Notes: generated by a model from the sequence alone, not told the origin. Shown: positions 49,294 through 62,727, numbered from the stretch's first letter. The stretch is 64,000 bases of DNA from Onchocerca lupi (GCA_028564675.1 JAOVVO010000103.1:1-64000), one strand, 5' to 3'. Numbers and translations are program-made.

Positions 49294-52200
49294 TTCGAAG
49301 CAGCTTATTCGGGATGCAGTTCAGAAGAATGACTTTTTGCGACAGCTTGCTAAAGAGCAAGTTATAGAACTTGTGGAATGCATGTATGAAATGCGTGCTC
49401 GTGCAGGTCAATGGGTGATACAGGAGGGTGAGCCTGGAGATCGATTATTTGTTGTTGCAGGTTTGGTTTTTTTTATTAGATTATATTTTTTTGCTTGATA
49501 ATATTTTTAAAGGAATTTATTCTTCCTTATTTTTTGTCTTTCGGAGTGACTAACAAAACAAGGCATTGTTATGATATTAACTCATGAAGTTGGATGTAGC
49601 TACTACTCTAAAATGTTATTTCAGAGGGACAGCTTCAAGTATCACGCGAAGGCATTGTATTGGGAAAATTGGGTGCAGGAGTTGTTATGGGGGAACTTGC
49701 TATTCTGTATAACTGTGTTAGGTAAGTCATTTCAGATTATCATTAATTTATACGGTTTTCATCATGAGTTCACATCTTGCAAATTCATATTCTTTGCAAC
49801 ATATTCTGTAAGGACTTTGAAACCTTGTGACATATCAATATTTCTGAACTTTTTTCTCTCTGTGACTTCAAAAGTTTTCGGGATACTGAGCATCTCTTGA
49901 GAAGTTTTTTCAACTCAAAAGTTTTCGAAAATTGGGTTTGGAAGAAACACTGTAATTTCCTCTATTTGCTGTATGTTAAAGATGTATCTTTTCAGTCATT
50001 TGAGAGAAAATGTATTTGCAGAACAGCATCTGTGCAAGCATTATCAGATGTTCAGTTATGGGTGTTGGATCGTTCTGTCTTCCAAATGATTACTATGCGT
50101 TTGGGTATGGAAAGACATGCACAATTAATGGCATTTCTGAGCAAAGTTTGTTTATACTGAATGATATTTTGAAAACGGACATATTAGAACATCATTTTTT
50201 AAATAGTAGGTAGAATTCGGTTTATGGAAATTCTAGAGATCTCTTATTGTTAGTATCAAAAGTACTATGCCAGTGTCACTAGTATGCCAGTCTTTCTGGT
50301 AATAATATGGACTATAATTCAGTGTTAGCAATTTGTTATTGCAGGTATCATTATTTGAAAATCTATCGGAAGATCGAATATCGAAAATTGCTGATGTTTT
50401 GGACCAAGATTATTATTCTGGTGGGAATTATATTATTCGAGAGGGAGAAAAAGTTTGCTTTTTCTGTTCTTTTTTTTTTTGTTTTTTTTTTTTTTTTTCA
50501 GTTTGTATCAGTTTGTAGATTCATTTGAAAGGATTTGATAATTTTCATTTGGTAATTGATTAATCTGGCTTAGTTCTCTTAATATTACGTCGTATTTTCC
50601 TATAAAATTTAAATTTATTCAAGGGCGACACATTCTTCATCCTTACAAGTGGTCAAGTTCGTGTTACGCAGCAGATTGAAGACGAACCGGAACCTCGAGA
50701 GATACGTATTTTAAAACAGGGCGACTTTTTTGGTGAGAAAGCCCTTCTTGGTGAAGAGGTATGCTTATATATAGTATTTTAATATTATCTACTTTTGCCG
50801 GAGTTTTTTTTATTCATTACATATTTTTCCAGGTAAGAACAGCGAGCGTGATCGCAATTAATCCTGGTGTAGAAGTTCTAACACTTGACAGAGAGTCATT
50901 CACAAAACTGATTGGTGATCTCGAAGCCTTAAATCGAGACTATGGAGATTCACAAAGGAGAGCCACTGTGTGAGTAATCATTTTCTTCATTGTTCACGAA
51001 TTTTTACGTTTCTTATGTGGATAAAAGATACTTTTGGATTACACTGCAGAAACACTTTATTTCAGTGTTGTACCTGAGCCACCATCTCCAAAAAAGACTG
51101 CTCAGGAAAAAGAATTTGCTGATTTGCAGTTGAAAAATTTGAAAAGGATTGTTACACTTGGTGTTGGTGGTTTTGGTCGTGTTGAATTGGTTTGTATTTT
51201 GGATAGCAAAATTTTTTGCCACAATTTCATCTTCTTAGCTTTGAGGAGTTGTAATATAATGAATTATAAGTGATACTTTATTTAGAGATACATGCTATTC
51301 GTATCACCACATGTATACATTTATTATTCGAAAAAGCTCGCGGTACCGGTCATTTTGCCTTTGTTATATTGGTAATTTCAGTTTCCTTGTCTAGCCGATC
51401 AGTTTTCAACTTGTTTAGTACTTCGAGACATCTTATCATACTTTGATGTTGCTCAACAGTCTCCATATCTTGTGGTGTCTAGATTGTATCGATGATAATT
51501 TAGTTGATATCACTGAGTTGGTTCAATCAATATCATTTGAAGAAGATGATTCAGGTCTGCATCAATGGTGACAAAACGCGGACATTTGCACTGAAAGCTT
51601 TGAAAAAGAAGCATATTGTAGATACAAGGCAACAAGAACATATTTTTGCAGAGAGAAATATTATGATGGAAACTCGTTCAGATTGGATTGTTAGGTAATT
51701 CGAAAGATATAAGACTGACTTATTTTAGTGTTGTTCAGTTAACTTTAAAATTTAAATATAATTTTTTTGTCTTATCATTATTTTAGTTCAGGAAGTTGTC
51801 ATCTAATTCCAGTCTTCTGGGATTGTTTTATTTTTTTTCAGGTTATATACAACATTTCGTGACGCGAAATACGTTTATATGCTGATGGAAGTTTGTTTGG
51901 GTGGTGAGTTATGGACTACGCTTCGAGACAGAGGGCATTTCGATGATTATACCGCTCGGTTTTACGTTGCATGTGTTTTGGAGGCGCTTGAATATTTGCA
52001 CAGAAAAAACATTGTGTATCGTGATTTAAAGCCAGAAAATTGCTTACTCACCCAAACGGGATACCTCAAACTTGTAAGCGTCCCATATATCCATCTATGC
52101 ATAATACAATTTTATTCTATTTATACGATTTTTGATGCATTATATACGAAACAGTTTTGTCATGGAATAAATCTTGCTATTGTTGATTCAATCACCATTT

Positions 52201-53088
52201 TATAGGTCGACTTCGGTTTCGCAAAAAAGTTAGCAAGTGGGCGCAAAACATGGACTTTCTGTGGTACGCCGGAATATGTTTCACCTGAAATTATTCTTAA
52301 TAAAGGACATGACCAGGCAGCGGATTACTGGGCATTAGGGATTTATATTTGTGAACTAATGCTCGGTCGTCCACCATTTCAGGTACGATTTATTATTAAT
52401 TAGAGATCATTTGAATTTGGTGCAGAAATAAATGAAATGATGGAAATTTTCGTAAGTGAATTTGGTGCATATAATAACTTTAAGAAATTATCTGTTGGAT
52501 TTTGATGCATGAAGGAAGGAGTAAGATTTTCATGTCATCTTTCATTTTCTCAGGCCGCAGATCCGATGAAAACTTATACGCTAATATTGAAAGGCGTAGA
52601 TGCCTTAGAGATTCCAAATCGACGAATTGGGAAAACGGCTACGGCTCTTGTTAAGAAACTGTGCAAAGACAATCCCGGTGAACGTCTTGGTTGTGGTAGT
52701 GGAGGTGTTGGTGATATTCGTAAACATAGGTTTGCCTTTACTTTTTTAATTTAATCAGATTATGGGAATGAATGGCTGGCCAAAGGACTTTTTACCTGTT
52801 TGAATATCAATATGACATGTTTGCTTGATTCCCTATCAAAAATATAGTTCTTCATCAAGAAATTAAGAAATGTGTTTCAGATTTGAAAAATTGTGCATGT
52901 GCTTTAGAACACCATATTTTTTCAGGTGGTTTATGGGTTTCGATTGGGAAGGTCTGAGATCAAGAACTTTGAAAGCACCAATCGTACCGAAGGTGGCAAG
53001 TCCAGCGGATGTTACGAACTTTGATAGCTACCCACCGGAACAAGATGTACCTCCTGATGAGTTTTCTGGTTGGGATGAAGGCTTCTAA
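49294..53088 (+). CDS. egl-4: cGMP-dependent protein kinase (EGL-4/PKG), N-terminal exons not found
   Basis: Serine/threonine kinase activated by cGMP; in C. elegans it controls sensory behaviour, body size and dauer decisions. Exons: 49294-49460, 49625-49721, 50022-50145, 50345-50452, 50624-50758, 50833-50969, 51066-51189, 51555-51694, 51842-52073, 52206-52382, 52554-52729, 52926-53088; all phases agree, giving about 592 residues. Order: first cyclic-nucleotide domain (IQEGEPGDRLFVVAEG, MGELAILYNCVRTASVQ), second domain (GDFFGEKALLGEEVRTASVI), kinase domain with GVGGFGRVEL, FALKALKKKH, YRDLKPENCL, DFGFAKKLASG, TWTFCGTPEYVSPE and HDQAADYWALGIY, and an AGC-type tail ending DEFSGWDEGF. Both cGMP sites have RTAS. 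Introns are short compared with the upstream genes. The leucine-zipper and autoinhibitory N-terminus, expected to add roughly 150-200 residues, is not readable, so the coding sequence here is 5'-incomplete; 49294 is an acceptor (ATTCAG), not a start. A minor possibility is an ATG at 49259 in frame with this exon. Confidence 0.95.
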
Positions 53089-56000
53089 ATTTATCAGTTG
53101 AACAGAATTGTCATGGCAAATATTTGCATGCATGGAATCAGATCTGAATCAACAACTGCTTATCAGTTTGATGGAAGCAATGTTTTTTGAACAGTGGAAA
53201 GTGTAATGCAAGATTTGTTTGTCGATAATCATCTGTGATTAGGTAACACATGAGACTGTACACTAATCTGGAGATACTAGATTCTTTTCAAACCTCATCC
53301 AATATGTGTAGTTATAATCTTATTATTTATTTTAGCGGATTCTGTATCTATAACAGTGACCTCTAATGCCTGTCACCCTTGCTTTCCTTTTATGTACAGA
53401 TGTTCGGAGTTTCTAAAAATTTACTGGATATTTTCTTGATTATCAAAAAAGGAGTGGAAAGAGAAGTGATAGAGCAGGTAGGAGATGATTGCAGACTGTT
53501 CTTGTTCATCGTTTAAACCGTTCTGTAGAAATATGCTTTCATCGACATCTGTTCTAACTTCCCACAATATTTTCTTTTTTTGAAAAATTCGAATCTAATT
53601 TTAGTCGATAACTGTTTGAAATCCAAATATGCAGCACATATGCGATGTCCCATTTTGTTTATATCACAATGTGTTTAGTCTGATAACTGATTGCATTTGA
53701 TGTTTAAATTCAGTGAATGGAGAAAATAATGAAATGTTCTTTCTTCTCCACTTTTTTAGGTGTTGGGTTGACTTATATTTTATTCATGAATTTCTTTTGT
53801 AAAATCTATTTTGTCTTCCATTCCTATCCTATAATATATTCTGTAAGTTTGCTGTGATATGAATATTTTGTTGTAAACAACTAAATGGTCATGCGAGCTG
53901 CACTCAAACGTGTTATTTGTATTTGTTCATGTACATTTGCTGCTGATATTCATTTCTTAGTGTGCCAAGTAGATGATTAATTTCCTCTTCTTTGATTATG
54001 TTCTTTAAATAACATTTCATAACATCGATATGTGCAAGGTACAGTTATCTCCACATATTTACAATATGCGAAAATGACGGATTGTAGTTATGTAAATCTT
54101 ATCGCTCATTCCCATGAATATTTCCCGTATAATTTCTATTTCATGTGTTACGACTTTTATGAAAAGACCGAATTACACCTGTCGTGGGTATTCTATGTTA
54201 AATTTACGAATTTTTCAAAAGAATTGCAGATTTATTAAATTATGTAATATTACTTTAACTTTCTTCAAAGTGAGATTATTGAACCACAGACCAGTGAACG
54301 AAGGGGCTAGTGACTTATAGATTACTCTCCAATTTAGCCAGAGTTATTAAATTTCAGAACAAAGAAGGTGCGGTGGGAAAGGTTTCATTTGGAGTGGAGT
54401 TAGATTGGAAGGGATTCAGAGTATCTAATTTTTAAGTAAACGGATAAGTCTGATTTCTGCCATCCTCCATTACATCTGGAGAATACTGTGCGGAGAACTT
54501 CGCTACTTGCTGGAAGTCTCAATTAGTGGATAAAGTTTGGGGTTTCACTACTTTCAGTCAAACTTATTCCAGGATCTAGAAGTTGACGCATTCTCCTGCT
54601 CTTCCTTTATTTAATTGTCTCCAAATCCTCTTGCTTTCGATTATCTAAAGTCATCAGATCATTTAAAGGCTATCAAAGCTATCCGGAGTTCATCCAGTTC
54701 GGCAACAGTGAAGTGTATTTCCCCAATGATAGCATGAGTTGCACGACTGATGCTAGAAAAAAGAGAGATTTAGAAAAACGAAAGTTTCAGTATGCAAAAC
54801 ATCCAACCTGACCTTTTTATAGCAATTTCCAAGTTCCGTTCTTGGAGATTCTAATTTGACTATCCGTGCCATGCCAATTTCACTTTACTATTTGGTATCA
54901 ATTACAAACCAAACTTCGCTGTATCACCCTATACCAATGAGACATGATCCTTCATTGAGCTCAATTTTATATGGCTCAATGTATGGAGAGAGGAGTGCTG
55001 ATACAGTAACCTTCCATCGATTGCGAGTGATTTTGGAATCTTTAGATCAAATGTTCCGAACTATAAGCCATTTTCTTTCACTGCTCCTGTGAAGAGCACA
55101 AGATATATCGCTGGACAAGTTTCGTTATCCCACTCTGAGCTAAATGCTTTTACGGCAATGGATGCATAATGGCAAAAAAATCAGTGAAATAACCCATTTG
55201 CAAGTTTCACTGAGAATTTGGAATTTTAAATTGATAAATGAATAAGGCAAGTACTTCCATGACTAACTTCATAATGAATAAGAAAATAAAGTTAGATGAA
55301 CAGTAATAGATTGAGCGTATTTTTTGCTTTTGATTATCACTTGAATAGCTATTAAAGAAGTGTGCCATGGATAAGCACCGTTAATAACTTGAAATAATCC
55401 AACTGGCAATTCCTACTAATAGCTACAGTCTTTCAGTTTACATGGGATACCACGACCACAAGAGACTACTGAGTAAAATGTAGAAATTTTGATTATGGTA
55501 GTACAGAGCGACCCAGGGAAATTTGGTTTGTAGTTTATATCAACAGATGTGATGTGGGTACTCGTACTGGGGTTACTGAAGGATGGATATTGGAGATTGT
55601 GATAAGAAGGATTGAATTGGTTGTTTGAAGACCTCGTCGTTTTTTTCTCGCTTGGGTCGTGCATTCAGAACATACATTCTACTTAGTTGCTGAGCCTGAT
55701 AAATAGTTCTGATGAACCTTGAATAGTCTTGATTTCCTCTGAATGATCATGATGATCATAATAGCTTTTGGAGCTGTAGAGATTCCATTACTAGTAGCTT
55801 CTTGCTATAATTATATGCTAATAAATGTGTATTCAAGTCTGTGACAAATTGACAAACTATGTGTATTGAGTATATAATTTACTCGGAAAGTAGGAGCGTC
55901 TTTATGGTTTAAATCGACGCAAATTCTAACTGTTTGCTTTTTTTCCCCTCTCCCTTCCCCCCCCTTTTTTTTTTCGTTTTTTATGAGCCGAGAAACTATG

Positions 56001-56734
56001 CAAATATTTTTATTCCTTGTTTTTCATATGAACTTATATAGAAAAGGTACTCTTTAATCCCACAATCAAGATTAAGCATGTTAGGTGCAAAAGTTGAGTT
56101 GTTGAAGATGTTTATAACTATATGTATAAAACGATACTTTCTATAATGCTTAGTAATTAATCAATACTGAATGACGTACTTGCCGGTGGAATCGAAATAT
56201 TGTTTTATGGGACTTTTGGACAGTTTTATAATAAGTGCTTTTTAGAGTTTTGATGTCTTATGAAAGTTAATGTGTTGCAGCACAATAAATTCTAGTGAAA
56301 TATTGCAATGAATGCTCAAAAGAAGAAAAATTCTAGAAACAAAGGTTTGTTTGGAGAAATTTGATACTTCATAAATGATAACATCTTCATGGTCAGATTC
56401 TTGTTTATTTGGTTTCCTTTCGGAACCAAATATACGAAAGCTGTCTAGTCTTTTCAGGGAAATTATGTTTCCTGATGTTGACGCAGGGTGTGGTGAATTC
56501 ATAACCTTTTCCTCATGGAAAAGTTAAATTGTCAACCGTTAAACTATTCTATTTACTCCACCGGTTGTTCTGATTATTCAATGGTCTAGATCGTTTAGTT
56601 TTAGTTGATTTGACAGGAATGTTTTAGCATATGATCATGCTTATTTATTGTTCCACTGCTCTTTCCAAACCATAGAGACGTGGCCAGATAACATGAGCAT
56701 ATCAAGTTAACATGAGTTTATTACCTATTTATAG
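53089..56734. other. egl-4 3' UTR and intergenic DNA before MetAP2
   Basis: No confident gene. Sequence complexity is higher than in the left half, but the open frames (for example plus 54856-55092, minus 55416-55664 and minus 56242-56502) resemble nothing I know and lack exon-like borders. The missing first exon of MetAP2 should lie here. One candidate is ATGTCTTATGAAA followed by a GTTAAT donor at about 56251-56263, which would join in phase, but short candidates like this arise by chance. Confidence 0.4.
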
Positions 56735-59401
56735 AAACCAGTGGTCTTGATGATTTAGACGCGATACTGATGGAAGTTGAGTTAGAAACTCGTAAAAAGG
56801 CAGTTGCAGCTGCGGCAAAATCAACAAAAAAAACTGGAAAAGGTATGTAATTAAGTCCATCAAATCTATACTGAAGAAGATATATCGTTAATTGTTGATT
56901 TTATTGGTACCAGGAAAAAGTCGAGAAAAAGAAGTACTTGGTCTATAATATATATTTTTTATTACTTCGGAAAAAATTTTTGTGAAATTATGAGAAATCC
57001 TAATGCTAACAAGCCATTGGTAACTAAAAGATTTGCGATTCACAATTATTTTTCGATCTTCCGAAATTATGATTAAAGAATGAGAAAAATTCAAAAAAAG
57101 AAAAAAATTTGTTCGAGAATTCCAAATGAAGGGTCTTCAATATATATGAAGAAGTTTCAGCAAAGATATGTACAGAATTCGTATTAAAATTTCACCAGCA
57201 TATACTTCTTTCAGGACACGCAGCAAATGACAAACCGCCGCCTTCACAGACAAAATCACTTACGGAACAATTTGAAGAAGAAGCAAAAAATTTCGTTCCA
57301 GTTGATGAACAATTTCCCGATGGGAATTTCCCTGTTGGAGAAATATGTGAATACGTTGCTAAGGCTGATGACCGTACTGCCGTTAATCGGATGACAAATG
57401 AAGAAAAAAAGGTATGCAAAGAATTTTATTTCAGTAAATCATCCGGTATTCATTTCAGATGAAATATGTTTACAGAATTTGGATGCATCATATGAAGAGA
57501 CATACAAAGACTTTCGTCGAGCTGCAGAAGCCCACAGACAAACGCGAAAATATGCACGGTCCTGGATCAAGCCGGGAATGACAATGATTGAAATCTGGTA
57601 GTTTTAGCCTTAAAGTTTGTTTGATTTTTATAATAACAAGTTCTCTTAATGATACTGTATTATTCTTTATGTACGTTTGAAAAAAATGCCGATAATATTA
57701 TACATTATTTCACGTAATTCTATTCAGTTATAATTGTAATTTGTTTAATGCAGTTCCGCTTTCACAGTTTTGTAATAAATTCAAAATTTAGTGAACGTCT
57801 TGAAGCGCATTCACGTCGAATGATCAATGAGAATGGACTGAAAGCTGGACTTGCTTTCCCAACCGGCTGCTCGCTAAACAATTGCGCTGCACATTACACT
57901 CCAAACGCTGGCGATACTACAGTTTTGCGAGTTTGTCTTTCTAACTTTCCTCGTTCAACTTTAATAATGAGTAAATTATGATCTGTCTTATTACAGGAAG
58001 GTGATGTTTGTAAAATTGATTTTGGTGTTCATGTCAATGGACGCCTTATCGACTGTGCATTCACACTTCATTTCGATCCAAAATTCGATGATTTAGTGAA
58101 TGCAGTACATGAAGCTACCAACGCAGGGATACGAGAAGCAGGTGTTGATGTTCGTCTCTGTGATATCGGCGAGACAATTGAAGAGGTTATGAGTAGTCAT
58201 GAGGTAATTTTTTCCTGGTCGTTGTTACTCACTTAGTATCAGCAACAGTTATATTTTATAATCGTACTTCGGTGGGAGTTATGGTGTACTGATTGATTAA
58301 GAAGTTCTGGTAATAGAAGATGTTTTATGAAGTACTTGGGAAACTCAGAGCTCTCGAAAAAGAACAAAAAGATTTCTGTTTTTAATCTCATATTTAAACT
58401 TTGCAACTGATGTACAATTAGGTCGAGTTGGATGGCAGAACTTATGTTGTCAAGCCTATCAGAAATTTGAACGGACATTCAATAGGACCGTATCGTATTC
58501 ATGCTGGTAAAACCGTCCCAATAGTAAAGGTGAGTTCCAGTAAATCATTTGCAATATAACTAAGTTTCTTCTACTTGTAGATCTATTCTGTTATCGAAAT
58601 CGTTTCTAAAAAGTAATAATGTTCCTATATACGTGCAGAGGATATTATAGGGAGGCGAACAAACAAAAATGGAGGAAAACGAATTTTACGCTATTGAAAC
58701 ATTCGGTAGTACTGGTAAAGGTTATGTTCATGATGATATGGAGTGCAGTCACTACATGAAAGATTACGACCTTCATTCTGAGCATATTCCACTAAGGTTT
58801 GCAATCTATTATAAGCATGATTTCAATATTCAGCAACTAAAGAGAGAAACTCAAAGGACCTTGGCAAAGGGCATTTTGAAAGGCGAAATATTTTTATCCT
58901 TTATAAAATCCTTTGTTCTTATCTCCCTTTTCTCACCATAATGACCTGGATGTCTATTTTCATTCTGTAACATCTTAGTAGTGTACGCTTGAAATCTGAC
59001 ATTTTGCATGAAGTTGGTTGAATAATAAAGTTCTTATGAAATTCCTAGTATTGGGGAAATTGTGGCAAAGATGGGAAAAGAACGGTAAATTATATCGAAA
59101 ACGTAACTTCCGTACTAGAATTCCCATTTTATGTTTTTCTTATTATAGATTAGCTCGATCGAAAAATTTGCTGAATGTGATCAACAAGAACTTTAGCACA
59201 TTGGCCTTCTGTCGAAGATGGCTGGATCGTTTGGGAGAAACAAAATATTTAATGGCACTGAAGGATTTGTGTGACAAAGGTATAGTTCAGGCTTATCCTC
59301 CATTGTGTGATGTTAAGGGTTGTTATACTGCTCAGTGGGAACATACAATTTTGTTGCGACCAACTTGCAAAGAAGTAGTTAGCCGCGGTGATGATTATTA
59401 A
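56735..59401 (+). CDS. map-2: Methionine aminopeptidase 2 (MetAP2), first exon not found
   Basis: Cytosolic metalloprotease that removes the initiator methionine from nascent proteins with small second residues; target of fumagillin-type inhibitors. Exons: 56735-56842, 57215-57411, 57476-57597, 57792-57930, 57997-58203, 58422-58529, 58651-58796, 59149-59401; phases agree, giving about 425 residues plus an unread N-terminus. The first readable exon has the acidic then lysine-rich tract typical of type 2 enzymes (ETSGLDDLDAILMEVE, KAVAAAAKSTKKTGKG). Active-site residues all appear in context: His in NNCAAHYTPNAGD, Asp in CKIDFGVHVNGR, Asp in LIDCAFTLHFD, His in GHSIGPYRIHAGK, Glu in YAIETFGSTGKG, and Glu in TAQWEHTILLRP. 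The protein ends VSRGDDY, like other MetAP2 proteins. The type 2 insert between the two catalytic halves is present. The enzyme looks intact. It converges with CCDC51, with 515 bases between stop codons. Confidence 0.95.
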
Positions 59402-59463
59402 TTATGTTTCACTGCAGGATACTTAATCCTACCTATCCAAGTGATTTCCTTTTTTACTGACAG

Positions 59464-59469
59464 AATAAA
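59464..59469 (+). terminator. Poly(A) signal AATAAA for MetAP2
   Basis: A canonical AATAAA lies 63 bases after the MetAP2 stop, a usual distance for a nematode 3' UTR. Confidence 0.6.
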
Positions 59470-59694
59470 TGGTTAATATACCCCAATCTGACGCATTTTA
59501 TAACTGCATTTATGACAACTTATAAATGGAATTAATTCCTGTCATCTCACTATGCAAAGTTACCATGACTCTAGATTCAACAGATATTACATATCCCACT
59601 TGATAAACCTCATGAGATGATTCATATGTACTGGTAAAGATGCTAACAATGTCCCGTTTAGAATATCATATCCTCAAGATGAGCTACGGGCAGT

Positions 59695-59700
59695 TTTATT
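59695..59700 (-). terminator. Poly(A) signal AATAAA for CCDC51
   Basis: TTTATT on the plus strand reads AATAAA on the minus strand, about 217 bases after the CCDC51 stop. With the MetAP2 signal at 59464 it allows the two convergent transcripts to end without overlapping. Confidence 0.5.
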
Positions 59701-59916
59701 TGCAGCCTACAAACAGCATAATGCAATGAACACAAACTGTCCTATCAAGCATTCTGGAAGCGCAGATACACATATACATATAAAACAAAAAGACAGAGAA
59801 CCAGTTCTGCTTGATAATATATATTATTTTCAAATACCCGTAAAAGCAATAACATATCTGATATCATGTTTTAAAACGAAAGCAATACGCTGCCTTCGAA
59901 AATTACATTCTCATGC

Positions 59917-62658
59917 CTAAGATCCTTTAAAGAAAGCATAGATCAATGGTAAAGATACAGCTATAAGGGTATATAGAAAAACCACTTCAACAAGTGTCTG
60001 CAATTTCATTTTGGATTCAATATTTTTCTCTGATTTACTGAGAAGATCCTCCATGTCACTGCCAATGTAGACCACATTTGGTGTTTCCGCTTTCGAATTT
60101 AGCTCTATTGCAATCAGACGTTTTATCGCATCAAGTTCCTTCATTAAAACTTTATTTTGCTCCTGTAGAAGATTGACAATCGTTTCAGACAGTATGTAAT
60201 CAGTCATGCCTTTATTTGGGGTAACAATTGATATCCCTTCGGCGGCTTTTAAATGCATTGCTTCTCTAATGTCCATAATAAATGCAGCCACCTGCAATGT
60301 CTATTGCTTAAAATACGTAACCAGTCATTTTGATAACATTCCTTCAGCACTTTAATGCTGTGATAGCAGAGTGGTATGGGGGAACGATACAGAACATTTC
60401 TAAGCATTGTTAGATTTATAAATGATATAGTCATATAAGTGAAGCAAATCTAGAGAAATAATCAAGTTGCAAAAAAGATTAATTAGGATTACACTGAGAC
60501 TTATTTTACATAATCTGAACTTTAAAGAAGTTGAAATCTATCATTTGGACGGCGGTTTTGCTGTTGAGTACCTTATTTATCGCTAAGAATATAAAAAATC
60601 TTTCCAGCCCATTGAAAACCATAATACTGAGATGAGGACTTGCACTTCAAAACCATAACATTGTCCATCAGTTTAATGTGTGATACTACCAATGAAGACA
60701 AATCTTAGTATTCTATGCTAGTGTTTTTGATCTCTAGTAACAAGCTTTAGTTTCATACTTACCTCATTCTGCTGCTTCTCAACCAATGCTGTTATCTCTT
60801 TTACCAATGATGTCAACAATGCAGAATCTGGTACAAGCTCTTTCATTTTACGCATTCTAACTTCATTTGCCACCCAAGCGCCAATGATTCCAAATAATGC
60901 ACCAAGTGTGGAAGCTATAACTGTCCATGTTTTAACTCGATCCGATCTGAAACATACCATTCCTAGAAATGAACGGTATTTCAATCTGAACTATTTCATT
61001 GGAATAGACAGGAAAAACTATGATTATATGAAGAAATAAGATTGATATGGTGCTAATGTGATCTGATATCTAGAATCATGATAAAAAGTAACCTGCAAGT
61101 AACCTGAGAAACCAACATCATTAAGAATATCATCCCCTTTTTTGTCAGAAAGATTCAAACTCACTGTTCCTGTTCCTTCGCGTAACTAGTCCGAAGGGAA
61201 CTTGATAATTCATCAAATGCCGCTTTTTCAGCTTCATCTGTTTTTTTGACTTCGGCAATTAAAAGCTGCTCACTTTTTATGACTGCATGTTCTTCAGTTA
61301 ACAAACGTAGATATCTGCAAGCATTGATAAATTTATGTATGTTAAACATAATAAAACCCATAATGATATTCGTTTTTTAAAAACTAGACTTTGAACTAAT
61401 AAATGCAATTCAGCCATATCCGCATCTGCTATTTTTATTCGTTTTCTCACTTTTTTTCTGAACGATGTATTGATCATATAGCAATCTTGTTTCTTAATGG
61501 TTGTCACCTGCATTATGTCAGACAAATTCAGATTGAAATTTTTAATTTCTATAGAAAATTCGCGGCTTATTAGAAACAGGAAAATTTTTAGCACGATACC
61601 ATGAAGTCAGTAGAAGAATGTGACATCAGTTTTCGGAATATAATTAAAAAAGTAGAAGACATAAATCAGCTAAGAAAAACACAACATTCACTTGTCATCT
61701 CCACGAGAATATCTGTCCAGTTCACTGTGTATTTGTTTCATCCGAATTTGTAGTGCATCCAATTCATCACGTTTTTCACGCCGTAAAGCCTGAGCATCTT
61801 GCAATTTTTTTTCGTTCTGAAATAGTTTCAGTGCTGTCAAAGCATTCATTAACGTTTAAGTCCTGAGCATAACCTCCAAGAAGAGTTTTACATTACATGA
61901 ATTATCTTTCATGCCAATCCCATCAATTTAAACCTCTTTGGCGGCTATTTGACCATAAGTCAAATGCAGAAGTGCGTGCCTTCCGAAAAGTTTTAAATGT
62001 TTCAACAAACATAAGAAGCATAAAAAAAAGGTGATGCGTTTATTAATTTCAAGAGGAAAAATTTTATGGACATGATTTTCTACATGAGGCCAGTCAGAAA
62101 TGTAAGTTGGTAATCAAAAAAGTGCCTCAAAATACTTCTCATAACTGATTCACGAAGTCACCCATTAAGATATTCCATTTAATTCACCTAAAAGATTAAA
62201 TGCTGTCGGATTACCTTAATATACTAACAAGGATAGCTCCTTTTCAATTTACCTAGTAAAATAACATGAAAGTAAAGTGAAAAGTATTGGAAGAAAATAT
62301 CTTCCACCGAGCCTTCAGTGTTATGCAGCAGTTGCCAGTCTAAATCGTGATCAAGTACTAGGTACTATTTTATAGGGATTAACAGGAATTTCCATCAGAA
62401 TAACTCTGAAATATGTATATGTATCATCATCATCATAAAATTTACTTCAGAAATGTTATATTTCCAAGAAATACTAAAAAAAATGACCTGTTTTAAGATA
62501 GCGTGAGCTTCACGAATCTCTGTAGCACCTGTCACATCATCAATATATGAAATTATCCGATTCAGAAGTTTAAAGGGCTTGAAAGTATCTGGTAAACTGG
62601 ATAAATTTCGAAGTGAAATATGTCTAGAATATACCAATCGCGTACCATATAAAGGCAT
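59917..62658 (-). CDS. CCDC51: CCDC51/MITOK-like mitochondrial potassium channel protein
   Basis: Probable pore-forming subunit of the mitochondrial ATP-sensitive potassium channel (MITOK in vertebrates), in the inner mitochondrial membrane. Minus-strand exons, 5' to 3': 62658-62488, 61816-61692, 61314-61165, 60946-60763, 60291-59917; phases agree, giving 334 residues against about 411 in human. The chosen ATG gives MPLYGTRLVYSRHISLRNL, an Arg-rich, acid-free presequence typical of mitochondrial import; the frame stays open a little further upstream. Then come TEIREAHAILKQ, a coiled coil (RREKRDELDALQIRMKQIHS), DDKYLRLLTEEHAVIKSEQ, the first membrane segment after SDRVKTW (TVIASTLGALFGIIGAWVAN), a long linker, and a C-terminal second membrane segment ending LPLIYAFFKGS, close to the human ending as I remember it. 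The identification rests on motif order and both membrane segments. An additional 5' exon remains possible. Confidence 0.88.
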
Positions 62659-62727
62659 ATTCGGATCACAACAAACTCCTTCTATCAAATTCGATTCAAA
62701 TAATCGCTCATAGAAGTTTTTCACCAA

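Noticed and set aside
54856..55092. Plus-strand 78-residue frame between egl-4 and MetAP2
   Set aside because: No recognisable domain, no exon borders and no continuation on either side.
61400..61594. Minus-strand frame as an extra CCDC51 exon
   Set aside because: The acceptor before VTTIKK would produce a stop in the required phase, whereas exon 61816-61692 joins 61314-61165 cleanly to give DDKYLRLLTEEH.
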